From contig NZ_CP039852.1 of NCBI RefSeq assembly GCF_006228385.1, positions 372,001 to 436,000 on the forward strand: a stretch of DNA of 64,000 bases. Direction: 5' to 3'. The position numbers were made by a program, and so were the translations under genes. Below, in pieces: positions 27,708 to 36,943 of the stretch. Every line of letters begins with the position of its first letter. Position 1 is the stretch's first letter. Source of the stretch: Salinimonas iocasae. GTDB lineage: Bacteria > Pseudomonadota > Gammaproteobacteria > Enterobacterales > Alteromonadaceae. Under the pieces are notes generated by a model. The model was not told where the DNA came from. It made no database searches and worked only from the letters and a program-made list of their open reading frames with translations.

Positions 27708-29135
27708 ATGTTGAAAGACAGTTATCCCTACTATCTGGCTAATGAGCCGGTATACGCAAATGAAGATTTAGAAGTTACCAATAAATTTACCCAGAAAGTG
27801 GCAACGAAGGTCGCAAAAGCGGGTGCCGACGTTATTGATCAGGCGATTGCAGCGGCTGAGAAAGCGCAGCCTGCAATGACAAAAATGACGCCATTTGAGC
27901 GCAAGGCTGTGCTGGACCATTGCGTTAAACGCTTTGAAGAACGTGAAGATGAGCTTGCTAAAGCCCTATGCATAGAAGCCGGTAAGCCGATCAAAGACGC
28001 CCGGGGAGAGGTTACGCGCCTTATCGATACCTTTCGGATAGCATCAGAAGAGAGCGTCCGTATTAATGGTGAAGTGATTAATCTGGAAATATCCGAACGC
28101 GCCCGGGGTTATCAGGGCATGACTAAAAAAGTGCCTATTGGCCCGTGCTCCTTTATTTCACCGTTTAACTTCCCGCTGAATCTTACAGCTCACAAAGTCG
28201 CACCAGCCATTGCTGCAGGTTGTACCTTTGTGCTAAAGCCTGCCTCAAGAACGCCCATAGGCGCACTGATTATTGGCGAAATTCTGGCAGAGACAGACTT
28301 ACCTAAAGGCGCGTTTTCTATTCTGCCGTGTAGTCGTGATGGCGCTGACTTGTTCACCACCGACGAACGCCTGAAGTTATTAAGCTTTACCGGCTCACCG
28401 GATGTGGGCTGGGAGCTTAAAGCGAAAGCCGGTAAAAAGCCCGTTGTACTGGAGCTTGGCGGCAACGCAGCTTGTGTGGTGGATGAAGACGCAGATATTG
28501 ATGATGCCATCGATCGCATCATAATCGGGGCATACTATCAGTCAGGGCAAAGCTGTATCAGTGTTCAGCGCTTGCTTATTCATGACAGCCTGTACGATAC
28601 CTTTAAGCAAAAATATGTAGAGCGTGTAGCGGGGCTGGTATCCGGCGATCCGATGGATGAAGATACGTTTATCGGGCCGATGATAGCGGAGTCGGAGGCA
28701 GAGCGCCTGCACAACTGGATTACGCATGCCAAAGAGCAGGGCGCGACTATTCTTGCCGGTGGCGGTAGAGACGGCGCAATGCTTCAAGCAACGGTGATGG
28801 AAAATGTGCCTAAAGACTGTGATGTCAGTCAGGAAGAGGCATTTGGCCCGGTATCTGTACTGTACAAGTTTAGCGATTACGAAGAGGCGCTTAAAGAGGT
28901 CAATAACAGCCGTTATGGATTACAGGCAGGTATCTTTACCAGAGATATCTATAAGATCCAGCAAGCCTGGGACGAGCTGGATGTAGGTGGTGTTATCATC
29001 GGTGATGTGCCCAGCTGGCGCGTCGACAATATGCCTTACGGGGGCGTGAAGGATTCCGGCTTGGGGCGTGAGGGAATTCGTTATGCCATCGAAGATATGA
29101 CGGAAACCCGTTTGCTGGTTATTCGTCGACCCTGA
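27708..29135 (+). CDS. aldehyde dehydrogenase family protein
   Basis: 475 residues. Key features are ISPFNFPLNLTAHKVAPA, the cofactor run FTGSPDVGWELK, the general-base Glu in VLELGGNAACVV and the catalytic Cys in YQSGQSCISVQR. The closing GGVKDSGLGREGIRYAIEDM is typical of the lactaldehyde or succinate-semialdehyde/GAPN-like branch. It oxidises an aldehyde to an acid with NAD(P)+. It sits 12 bases after the ThDP enzyme, so the two are almost surely one transcript, and the aldehyde may be made or consumed by that enzyme. The substrate is unknown. Confidence 0.92.
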   Translation: MLKDSYPYYLANEPVYANEDLEVTNKFTQKVATKVAKAGADVIDQAIAAAEKAQPAMTKMTPFERKAVLDHCVKRFEEREDELAKALCIEAGKPIKDARGEVTRLIDTFRIASEESVRINGEVINLEISERARGYQGMTKKVPIGPCSFISPFNFPLNLTAHKVAPAIAAGCTFVLKPASRTPIGALIIGEILAETDLPKGAFSILPCSRDGADLFTTDERLKLLSFTGSPDVGWELKAKAGKKPVVLELGGNAACVVDEDADIDDAIDRIIIGAYYQSGQSCISVQRLLIHDSLYDTFKQKYVERVAGLVSGDPMDEDTFIGPMIAESEAERLHNWITHAKEQGATILAGGGRDGAMLQATVMENVPKDCDVSQEEAFGPVSVLYKFSDYEEALKEVNNSRYGLQAGIFTRDIYKIQQAWDELDVGGVIIGDVPSWRVDNMPYGGVKDSGLGREGIRYAIEDMTETRLLVIRRP

Positions 29136-29148
29136 TAGGCGAGGCTAA

Positions 29149-29517
29149 TCAGGCCGCTGGCTCTGTAGCGTACGCTTCTAATAACGAAAGTGGCACTACA
29201 TCCAGCGCCTTTTTATTTGTGGCGGATAACACAACTTTAGGTGCTACACCCGCCTGATGAGCTTCCAGCCATCTCGACGCGCATAAACACCAGCGGTCGC
29301 CTTCTGACAATCCCGGAAAAGCCAGTTCAGGCTTCGGCGCGGATAAGTCGTTACCGCGACGTTTCGAGAATGTCAGAAAGGGCTCATCCACGATTGCGCA
29401 AATACTATGATTGCCCAGGTCTGCAGCGGGGACAGAACAAAATCCCTCACGGGTAAAGCCAGAATTACCACAGCAAAGTACCAGTGGTTTGCCAAAAACA
29501 TTCTTCTCATTAGCCAT
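29149..29517 (-). CDS. DUF2237 family protein
   Basis: 122 residues. It matches the DUF2237 pattern: NVFGKPLVLCCGNSGFTREGFC, HSICAIVDEPFLTFSKRRGNDL, PGLSEGDRWCLCASRW and KVVLSATNKKALDVV. Several conserved Cys residues suggest a metal or redox site. No function is known. It converges with the aldehyde dehydrogenase and is divergent from ubiG. Confidence 0.88.
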   Translation of the reverse strand: MANEKNVFGKPLVLCCGNSGFTREGFCSVPAADLGNHSICAIVDEPFLTFSKRRGNDLSAPKPELAFPGLSEGDRWCLCASRWLEAHQAGVAPKVVLSATNKKALDVVPLSLLEAYATEPAA

Positions 29518-29611
29518 AATTTATCCCTGTCTAATCAATTCCCTGGCTTTGAGAGTATAAAATTGCATCAGTTATAGCAACAGTTACGACCTATTCATTA
29601 GAGGGACTTTT

Positions 29612-30376
29612 ATGCTGGATAAAAGTAAAAAGGGCACGCCTCGGGACAAGCAGAATTATTCTGATGAGGAAATTGCCCGTTTTGACGAGCTGGCAGAATC
29701 CTGGTGGGACCCTGAGGGTGAATATAAAACCGCACTGGAGTTTAACCGCGCCAGGACGACAATCATGATTCATGAAATCTGCCATCACTTTGGGCGCTCG
29801 CCTGGCATGCCTAATCCGTTCCACGATCTTAAAATTCTGGATGTGGGGTGCGGCGGCGGTCTCATCAGTGAAGCCATGGCTAAAGAAGGGGCAGAGGTAA
29901 CTGGCATTGATGCCAGTGCTGTCAGTATTGAGGTTGCCAAAAGACACGCGCAGCAGGGCGATCTGAATATCGACTATCGACATTGCCTGGTTGAAGAGCT
30001 GGGCAATGATACACAATACGATGTGGTTGTAAATGCTGAGGTTGTTGAGCATGTGCCTGACCAGAAAGCACTGATAAAGGATTCTACACGTCTGGTGCGT
30101 CCTGGCGGAATGCTTATTCTGGCCACACTTAATCGTACACTGGCAAGTTATCTCATCGCGATTGTGGGGGCTGAGTATGTAATGGGTTACCTGCCCAAAG
30201 GAACACACTCCTGGCGCAAGTTCGTCAAGCCACGGCAGTTGGACAAATGGGTGGGCAGAGACTTTTACAAAACATTTAAATGCGGATTGATGATGAACCC
30301 GTTTAACCAGAAGTGGCGGAGAAGCCGGGGAATGCGGGTCAATTATATGCAGTGTTATCACTATTCAGAGAAGTGA
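29612..30376 (+). CDS. ubiG: ubiquinone O-methyltransferase UbiG
   Basis: 254 residues. It has AESWWDPEGEYKTALEFN, the SAM-binding motif ILDVGCGGGLISEAMA, NAEVVEHVPD and LNRTLASYL. It catalyses both O-methylation steps in ubiquinone synthesis at the inner membrane. The C-terminus is a little longer than in E. coli (240). A weak AGAGG lies upstream of the ATG. Confidence 0.96.
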   Translation: MLDKSKKGTPRDKQNYSDEEIARFDELAESWWDPEGEYKTALEFNRARTTIMIHEICHHFGRSPGMPNPFHDLKILDVGCGGGLISEAMAKEGAEVTGIDASAVSIEVAKRHAQQGDLNIDYRHCLVEELGNDTQYDVVVNAEVVEHVPDQKALIKDSTRLVRPGGMLILATLNRTLASYLIAIVGAEYVMGYLPKGTHSWRKFVKPRQLDKWVGRDFYKTFKCGLMMNPFNQKWRRSRGMRVNYMQCYHYSEK

Positions 30377-30457
30377 TAGACATCGCTTTGCCAGGATAAT
30401 TTGACTATCTTTTGTGCATCGTTAAGCTGATTTGAAAAGGCTAAATGGAGTGCGGTG

Positions 30458-31066
30458 ATGAAAATTTATGAAACCCGAACAGCCCCGAATCCTCGTCGCG
30501 TCAGAATGTTTCTGGCAGAAAAAGGCGTCGACATGGAGTACGTGCAGCTTGATTTGCAAAAAGGTGAGAACCTGACGGCAGAAATGCGGGCGAAAAACCC
30601 GCTGGGTAAAGTACCTATTCTGGAACTTGATGATGGTACCTGCATTGCTGAGTCTGATGCAATTTGCACATACTTTGAAAATACCGTTCCGGAGCCGACA
30701 TTAATGGGCACCGATGCAAAAAGCAAAGCGGTAATCTCAATGTGGCAAAGTCAGGTTGAGATGGCTTTGCTGCTTCAGGTTGGCATGTGTTTTCAGCATT
30801 CAACCGGCTATTTTAAAGACAGAATGGTGCCGGTCGCTGAGTACGGCAAACAGGCAGGCATCAATGCAGCCAAATACCTGAATATTCTTGAAAGACGCCT
30901 TGAGCTTAATACCTACATTGCCGGTGAAGATTTTTCCATCGCGGATATTACAGCCCTGTGCGCTATCGATTTCGCCCGTGTGGTAGATATTCGGTTATCT
31001 GACAAGCATACCAATATTCTTCGCTGGTATGATTTGGTCAATCAACGCCCCAGCGCAAAAGCCTGA
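30458..31066 (+). CDS. glutathione S-transferase family protein
   Basis: 202 residues from the ATG at 30458, which has GGAG seven bases upstream; a GTG one codon earlier is less likely. The thioredoxin-like N-domain has NPRRVRMFLAEKGV, the cis-Pro motif LGKVPILELDDG and ESDAICTYFE. The helical C-domain includes YIAGEDFSIADITALCAIDF, the N-capping box of GSTs. The substrate is unknown; detoxification is the usual role. Its stop shares one base with the start of a second transferase. Confidence 0.9.
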   Translation: MKIYETRTAPNPRRVRMFLAEKGVDMEYVQLDLQKGENLTAEMRAKNPLGKVPILELDDGTCIAESDAICTYFENTVPEPTLMGTDAKSKAVISMWQSQVEMALLLQVGMCFQHSTGYFKDRMVPVAEYGKQAGINAAKYLNILERRLELNTYIAGEDFSIADITALCAIDFARVVDIRLSDKHTNILRWYDLVNQRPSAKA

Positions 31067-31719
31067 TGATTTCATTATACACCGCGCCTACGCCCAATGG
31101 GTGGAAGGCGTCTGTTGCGCTGGAAGAAATGCAGCTGGATTACAAGGCGCATACTATCGACCTGCGTAAAGGCGAGCAAAAACAAGACTGGTTTGTTTCG
31201 CTTAATCCAAATGCGCGTATCCCGGTTATCACCGACCATGATAACGCTGACCTGACGCTTTTTGAGTCAGGCGCCATTATGCTTTACCTGGCTGAGAAAA
31301 CCGGTCAGTTTTTACCTTCTGAACCGTCCAAACGCTATCAGGTGCTGCAGTGGCTGATGTTTCAGGTAGGCGGTGTTGGGCCGATGATGGGGCAGGCGAA
31401 CGTATTTTACCGCTATATGGATGAAACCATTCCCAGGGCGATTACCCGCTATCAGAATGAATGCAGACGTCTTTTTGAAGTACTGGATAAGCACCTTGCT
31501 GACCATGAATATCTGGTGGACGATTACAGTATTGCTGATATGGCGAACTGGTGCTGGGTACGTACCTACAAATGGTCTGGGGTTTCAATGGATGGACTTG
31601 AGCATCTACGCCGGTGGAAGAACAGCATAGAAGCCCGCCCACTGGCCCGAAAAGGTGTGGAAGTGCCTCACAAAATTATTCCGGAAGCCGTGGAGAAAGC
31701 GGGCAAAACGCTAATCTGA
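31066..31719 (+). CDS. YfcG-like glutathione S-transferase / disulfide reductase
   Basis: 217 residues. It follows YfcG along its length: LYTAPTPNGWKASVALEE, LNPNARIPVITDHD, LFESGAIMLYLAEKTGQFLP, QWLMFQVGGVGPMMGQ and DYSIADMANWCWVRTY. YfcG-type (Nu class) proteins bind two glutathiones and reduce disulfides rather than conjugate them. The Thr/Asn pair near the N-terminus fits that class. It is coupled to the upstream GST, so the two differ in type but share a transcript. Confidence 0.9.
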   Translation: MISLYTAPTPNGWKASVALEEMQLDYKAHTIDLRKGEQKQDWFVSLNPNARIPVITDHDNADLTLFESGAIMLYLAEKTGQFLPSEPSKRYQVLQWLMFQVGGVGPMMGQANVFYRYMDETIPRAITRYQNECRRLFEVLDKHLADHEYLVDDYSIADMANWCWVRTYKWSGVSMDGLEHLRRWKNSIEARPLARKGVEVPHKIIPEAVEKAGKTLI

Positions 31720-31741
31720 CAACCTATGCAGCCCATCAGCG

Positions 31742-33319
31742 CTATTTTTCGATAAGCTGTTTAACGGTGGATAATGTATCAGCTTCGTTGGCCGGTTTGT
31801 CCCACCGTATACGATGAAAACCTGGAAACCGCAGGGCAATGCCTGATTTGTGTCGGGACGAAGGGTGAGCGGCGTCAAATGCAACCTCAATCACCAGCGA
31901 CTTTTTAACTTCTCTGACCGGACCGAAGCGGCCTACAGTGTTACGCCGCACCCAGTTATCCAGCTTTTTAAGTTCCTCATCAGTAAACCCTGAATAGGCT
32001 TTGCCAATGGGAAGTAATAAATCCTCCTCCCACGCGCCAAACGTGAAGTCAGAGTAGAAGCTCGACCGTTTTCCATGACCCCGCTGAGCGTACATAACCA
32101 CCGCGTCTACCAACTTTGGTTCACGTTTCCATTTAAACCACTGGCCTTTTGGCCGGCCGGGAATGTAGTGGCTATCCAGACGTTTGAGCATCAATCCTTC
32201 CACTGCCGTATCTTCGCTGGCCTCTTTATACAATGTTTCCAGTGCAGGTTTTGTGGGCACATCCAGTACAGGAGACAGATGCAGGCGCGGGCTCTCCGAC
32301 TGACTGATAAACGCACTTAATAATTCCCTGCGTTCTGATAGCGGCTTACTGTGGTAATCATTATCACCGATACTAAGAACATCGTAGGCCATCAACCCAG
32401 CCGGCAGGCTGTCCATCAGCTTTTTGGTCGGCTTCTTTTTATTCAGACGCTGTTGCAGCTGATTAAATGTGTCTACCTCGGTACCGTGCATAACCAAGAG
32501 CTCGCCGTCCAGTACACAATGCGACTCGATGGTATCGAGTAAATCCGGAAATGCATGACTGATATCATCACCCGTTCGGCTAAACAGCGCCTTGCCATTT
32601 TTAGTACAGACCAGCTGCACCCGGATGCCATCGTACTTGTACTCGGTCTGCCATTGTGTCGGGTCGATGTTTGTCAGGTCACTTTCATCAATAGGATGGG
32701 ATAACATGACAGGATGAAAGGTCACTCGATCGGAAATATCGGGCTTATCTGCATGCCCTTCCAGCCACGATAAAAGCTCAGTATAAGGCAGGTTAACACC
32801 ATGCCAGAGCGCCTCAATTTCCTCTACTCGGGTTTCACCAAATCGAGCCAGAATTTGCTTCATAGAGCGGGCCGATACGCCAATACGTAAGCCCCGTGTA
32901 CCAAGCTTAATAAGCGCCCAGCGCTGTGAAGCGGTCATTCTGTTGAGATAATCAGCCAGTAATGGTTTTACCTCTGTGCGCTTAGCATTCATAAACTCAT
33001 CAACAATGTCGCCCAAACCAGGCAAAGGCGCATCGGGTATGTCAGAAGGTGCAGGCCATAAATGCGCTACGGTTTCGCTCATCTCGCCGACGTAGTCATA
33101 GCTTAACTCAAATAAGACCGGGTCGATGCGCTCAAGCATTAGTTGCTTTACCGCATTGCGTTTAAAAAAGTCAAAGCGCAGGGTGCCTGCCATGGCAGCA
33201 ATCGCCCAGCCTCTGTCAGGATCCGGCGTCTTCTTAAGGTACTCAATGATTAGCGCTGCTTTAGCGTTCGTGCCAGGCGTAAAATAAAGCTGCTCAAGTA
33301 AGTCGGCAAATGCATCCAT
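31742..33319 (-). CDS. ATP-dependent DNA ligase of the Lhr-linked repair cassette
   Basis: 525 residues. An N-terminal helical DNA-binding domain (about 1-190) leads into the nucleotidyltransferase core with catalytic Lys228 in EYKYDGIRVQL. LFSRTGDDIS, CVLDGELLVMHG and EGLMLKRLDSHYIPG follow, then an OB domain with WFKWKRE and the family end FPGFHRIRWDKP. It seals nicks with ATP, unlike the NAD-dependent LigA. It overlaps the exonuclease gene by one base (TAATG). With the divergent helicase and phosphoesterase it forms the known four-protein bacterial repair cassette. Confidence 0.93.
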   Translation of the reverse strand: MDAFADLLEQLYFTPGTNAKAALIIEYLKKTPDPDRGWAIAAMAGTLRFDFFKRNAVKQLMLERIDPVLFELSYDYVGEMSETVAHLWPAPSDIPDAPLPGLGDIVDEFMNAKRTEVKPLLADYLNRMTASQRWALIKLGTRGLRIGVSARSMKQILARFGETRVEEIEALWHGVNLPYTELLSWLEGHADKPDISDRVTFHPVMLSHPIDESDLTNIDPTQWQTEYKYDGIRVQLVCTKNGKALFSRTGDDISHAFPDLLDTIESHCVLDGELLVMHGTEVDTFNQLQQRLNKKKPTKKLMDSLPAGLMAYDVLSIGDNDYHSKPLSERRELLSAFISQSESPRLHLSPVLDVPTKPALETLYKEASEDTAVEGLMLKRLDSHYIPGRPKGQWFKWKREPKLVDAVVMYAQRGHGKRSSFYSDFTFGAWEEDLLLPIGKAYSGFTDEELKKLDNWVRRNTVGRFGPVREVKKSLVIEVAFDAAHPSSRHKSGIALRFPGFHRIRWDKPANEADTLSTVKQLIEK

Positions 33320-34344
33320 TATCCGGTCTCCTCATCGTCTTCATACCCAATAAGTGAGAGCGCCTTTGCCTTAAAACCCATCTGGCCAGCCTGATGTACC
33401 AACGCATCTTCTCTGCCGTGCGTCACCCAAACTTCCTTAGGCTGGACTTCCTCAATAGTCTGTATCAATTCAGGCCAGTCACAGTGGTCAGAAATAATCA
33501 GCGGTAGCTCTACCTGCTTTTGTCTGGCTCTGGCACGAATTTGCATCCAGCCCGACGCAACTATCGGGCGAACGTCGGGTAGCGTTCGTGACCAGCGATC
33601 TGCAAGTGCTGACGGGGGGGCAATTACCACTTCACCAGCAAGTTTATCCCTGTCTTCCACATCGTTCACAGCAATCAGCTCACCCAAATCAACGTCCTGT
33701 TCCTGATACAGATTACACAGGCGAATCAGTGCCCCGTGCAGATAGATAGGTTTGATATAGCCGGCTTGTCTGAGCGCCAGAATGACTCGCTGACATTTGC
33801 CCAGGGCATAGGCTCCTACCAGATGGCATCGGTGAGGGAAGACCTGTAACGAGGTAATCAGCTTGTCGATCTCTGCCTCTATCGGGGGGTGAGTGAATAC
33901 TGGCAGGCCAAACGTTGCTTCTGTAATAAAAACATCGCAGGGTACCACTTCAAAAGGTGGGCAGGTCGGATCATGACGCCGCTTATAGTCGCCGGATACC
34001 ACCAGACGGCTGCCGCGATATTCAAACAGTACCTGACTTGAGCCCAGAATATGACCAGCGGGGAAGAGCGTCATCTTAACCGGGTCGTCGGCTTCACCCA
34101 GAACGACGGTCTCATGATAAGGCATGGTATAGGTCGTTTTCGCCATATCCTCGCCGTAACGTGTTGTCATAATCTTTAACGTCTGGGGCGTGGCGTACAC
34201 AATATCGTGTCCGCTTCTGGCGTGATCCGCATGACCGTGGGTAACAATAGCGTTTTTAACCGGTAACATCGGGTCGACATACATATCTGCGGGCCGACAA
34301 TACAAGCCAGCTTCTTCAACACTTACCCAGTCTTGTGGATGCAA
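33319..34344 (-). CDS. ligase-associated DNA exonuclease (metallo-beta-lactamase fold)
   Basis: 341 residues from TTG 34344, which has GGGAGG six bases upstream and gives the usual family start (HPQDWVSVEEAGLYC). Upstream in-frame codons would lengthen it beyond the family. The metal site reads THGHADHARSGHD. FPAGHILGSSQVLFEYRG and SGDYKRRHDPTCPPFE give the further ligands. SDHCDWPELI and WVTHGRED near the end match the mRNA 3'-end-processing-like nuclease branch. It precedes the ligase gene with a one-base overlap. Confidence 0.92.
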   Translation of the reverse strand: MHPQDWVSVEEAGLYCRPADMYVDPMLPVKNAIVTHGHADHARSGHDIVYATPQTLKIMTTRYGEDMAKTTYTMPYHETVVLGEADDPVKMTLFPAGHILGSSQVLFEYRGSRLVVSGDYKRRHDPTCPPFEVVPCDVFITEATFGLPVFTHPPIEAEIDKLITSLQVFPHRCHLVGAYALGKCQRVILALRQAGYIKPIYLHGALIRLCNLYQEQDVDLGELIAVNDVEDRDKLAGEVVIAPPSALADRWSRTLPDVRPIVASGWMQIRARARQKQVELPLIISDHCDWPELIQTIEEVQPKEVWVTHGREDALVHQAGQMGFKAKALSLIGYEDDEETG

Positions 34345-34463
34345 GTTACACCTCCCTTTTGGTTTCAACCATATACGGTGAGCACTGACATAAGGTTGAA
34401 TGAAATAAACTTAAGACCGCATCCGGGCGTAAATACAGCCGGTGCGTTATTTCTACTCAGCGG

Positions 34464-36920
34464 GTGGCTTTTATTCTTCCGGATTCCTTCAGGCAATGGT
34501 TCGAACGACGTGGGTGGTCACTGCGTGCTTATCAGAAAAAGATGCTCAGGCAGGTGCCCCGGCATGACGCTACGCTGCTCATTGCTCCTACTGGTGCGGG
34601 CAAAACATTATCGGGTTTTTTGCCCTCTTTGGTGGCGCTGCATAAAGCCCCGCGGGAGGGGTTGCATACATTGTATATTTCACCCTTAAAAGCGCTGACC
34701 CAGGATATCCATCGCAATTTGCTAGAGCCGGTAGAGGAAATGGGACTTGATATCACCATTGAGACGCGAACCGGCGACACCCCGTCCCACAAACGGCAAC
34801 GGCAGCGCAGAAAGCCACCCAACATATTACTTACCACGCCTGAGTCGCTGATGCTGCTGCTGTCCTACGCCGATGCGGATAAAATCTTTGGTCGGCTCAG
34901 TACTGTGATCATTGACGAGGCGCACAGCCTGGTTGCCAATAAGCGTGGCGATTTCACCACCCTGGCCCTGGCGCGGCTACAATCGTTGTCGCCTGCAATG
35001 CGAAGAATCGGCCTCTCTGCCACGGTTGCAGACCCTCTCGCAATGGCTGGCTGGTTAGGCAAAACCGGCGAACCTGCACATGTTTTACAGGTTAAAGCGC
35101 CGGTTAAACCTAAAGTCCGAATGCTCAAATCCCGTTCCAGAATGCCTTTTGGCGGGTTTATGGCACGCTATGCCATGGATGATATCTACCAGCAGATATG
35201 CGAGGCGGGCACCACATTAGTCTTCGTTAATACCCGGGCGCAATCTGAGCTGATATTTCAGATGCTATGGGAAAAAAACGTTCAGGGGCTACCTATCGCC
35301 CTCTACCATGGCTCTTTGAGCAAGGAGCAGCGCCGCAAGACGGAAAATATGATGTCACAGGGCATGCTTAGAGCCATTGTCTGTACCTCTGCCCTTGAAC
35401 TGGGAATCGACTGGGGCAACGTTGACCTGGTAATACAGGTTGGCGCGCCGAAGGGAGTAAGCCGGTTGCTTCAGCGGATAGGCAGGGCTAATCACCGGTT
35501 GGATGAACCCAGCAAAGCCTTGTTGGTGCCAGCTAACCGATTTGAAGCACTGGAGTGTCAGGCCGCGATGGATGCGATCAGGCAGGGGCAATTGGATGGC
35601 GAGGCACCCATGCCCGGCGCAATGGATATATTGCCGCAGTTTATTTTGAACTGTGCCTGTAGCGAACCCATTGAGCCTGAGCAAATTTATGCCCAGGTGC
35701 TTGATGCAGCGCCTTATCAGGGGGTTGAGCGAGAGGAGTTTGATAAGCTCTGGCAATATACGGTAGATGGTGGTTACGCGCTGCGGGTGTACGACCGTTA
35801 TCAGCGACTATCAAAAAATGAAGCAGGGCAGTGGACTCCTGCATCAAAACGCATTATCCAGCGTCACCGGCAAAACATCGGCACAATCGTAGAGGCCGGC
35901 CGCCTTAAAGTGAAACGTATCCGACGCGGCAATCAGGGCAAAATCATCGGAGAGGTGGAAGAGTATTTTGCCCAGCAGCTTGTCAGTGGTGATACATTTT
36001 TATTCGCCGGCGAAGTACTCAGGTATGAAGCGATACGCGATATGCAGCTTCATGCGCGCGCAGCGAAGGGAGGCGAGCCCAAAATACCCAGTTATTCCGG
36101 TGGCCAGATGCCGCTGTCGACCTTTCTGGCCGAGGGCGTCAGAGAACTTTTACAAACACCTTCACGCTGGAAGGCACTGCCTGCCCAGGTGAGGCAGTGG
36201 CTGGATCTACAGCAACAGTTTTCACAGATACCCGACAACAAAACAGTACTGGTTGAGCAATTTGAGTATCGCAAAACTAATGTCGCTCTTTATTATACCT
36301 TTGAGGGGCGCAAAGCGAATCAGACGCTGGGTATGTTGCTTACAAAGCGAATGGAAAAGATGCGACTAAAGCCGCTCTCGTTCAGTGTTACAGACTACGG
36401 GTTGTCGGTGTGGTCACTTAAACCCGTCAGTCAGCAACAGGTCGAGCAACTTTTTTCACCGGATATCTTAGGGGACGAACTGGAAGACTGGATGCTGCAG
36501 GCGCCCATGCTCAAACGCTCTTTTCGCCGGGTGGCGATTGTCAGCGGACTGACTGAACAGCGCTTCCATAGCAGTCAGAAGACCATGAAGCAGGTTACAT
36601 TTTCTACTGATTTGATTTACGACACCTTGCGTGAATACGATCCTGACCATATTCTTCTTGCCGTAACCCGGGCAGACGCAGAGCGAGAGCTGCTGGATCT
36701 TAAGCGTCTTGCTGATATGCTCATCCGGTTTGTGGGTAAAATTCGTCTGGTCAATCTGGAAAAGGCATCTCCGATGTCCATTCCCATTGTGCTTGATGTC
36801 CGCGCTGAGCAGGTAAAAGGAGCAGGTGCGCACGCACTGATGGAGCAGGCAGATTTATATGCCGAAGCTGAGTCTATGCTGGATGAAGTAAAAGCGCTGC
36901 TGAGTGGTCGCGACGCATAG
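34464..36920 (+). CDS. ligase-associated DEXH-box helicase (Lhr-core type)
   Basis: 818 residues with a GTG start. Walker A is APTGAGKTL (41-48), the DEAH box is at 151-154, and SAT appears as IGLSATVADP. The second RecA domain has TLVFVNTRAQSELIF, ALYHGSLSKEQRR, VCTSALELGIDWGNVDLVIQ and the arginine-rich LLQRIGRANH. The winged-helix and Lhr-core domains follow. It lacks the long Lhr extension of about 700 residues. It translocates 3' to 5' on single strands in the family. It is divergent from the exonuclease-ligase pair across about 120 bases and 23 bases ahead of the phosphoesterase. Confidence 0.94.
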   Translation: MAFILPDSFRQWFERRGWSLRAYQKKMLRQVPRHDATLLIAPTGAGKTLSGFLPSLVALHKAPREGLHTLYISPLKALTQDIHRNLLEPVEEMGLDITIETRTGDTPSHKRQRQRRKPPNILLTTPESLMLLLSYADADKIFGRLSTVIIDEAHSLVANKRGDFTTLALARLQSLSPAMRRIGLSATVADPLAMAGWLGKTGEPAHVLQVKAPVKPKVRMLKSRSRMPFGGFMARYAMDDIYQQICEAGTTLVFVNTRAQSELIFQMLWEKNVQGLPIALYHGSLSKEQRRKTENMMSQGMLRAIVCTSALELGIDWGNVDLVIQVGAPKGVSRLLQRIGRANHRLDEPSKALLVPANRFEALECQAAMDAIRQGQLDGEAPMPGAMDILPQFILNCACSEPIEPEQIYAQVLDAAPYQGVEREEFDKLWQYTVDGGYALRVYDRYQRLSKNEAGQWTPASKRIIQRHRQNIGTIVEAGRLKVKRIRRGNQGKIIGEVEEYFAQQLVSGDTFLFAGEVLRYEAIRDMQLHARAAKGGEPKIPSYSGGQMPLSTFLAEGVRELLQTPSRWKALPAQVRQWLDLQQQFSQIPDNKTVLVEQFEYRKTNVALYYTFEGRKANQTLGMLLTKRMEKMRLKPLSFSVTDYGLSVWSLKPVSQQQVEQLFSPDILGDELEDWMLQAPMLKRSFRRVAIVSGLTEQRFHSSQKTMKQVTFSTDLIYDTLREYDPDHILLAVTRADAERELLDLKRLADMLIRFVGKIRLVNLEKASPMSIPIVLDVRAEQVKGAGAHALMEQADLYAEAESMLDEVKALLSGRDA

Positions 36921-36943
36921 CAAAAGAGTAGAGCAGGAGTAGA

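Noticed and set aside
29591..30361. Long open frame of 256 codons opposite ubiG
   Set aside because: It mirrors ubiG almost exactly, and the protein looks like no family; ubiG itself has clear SAM motifs.
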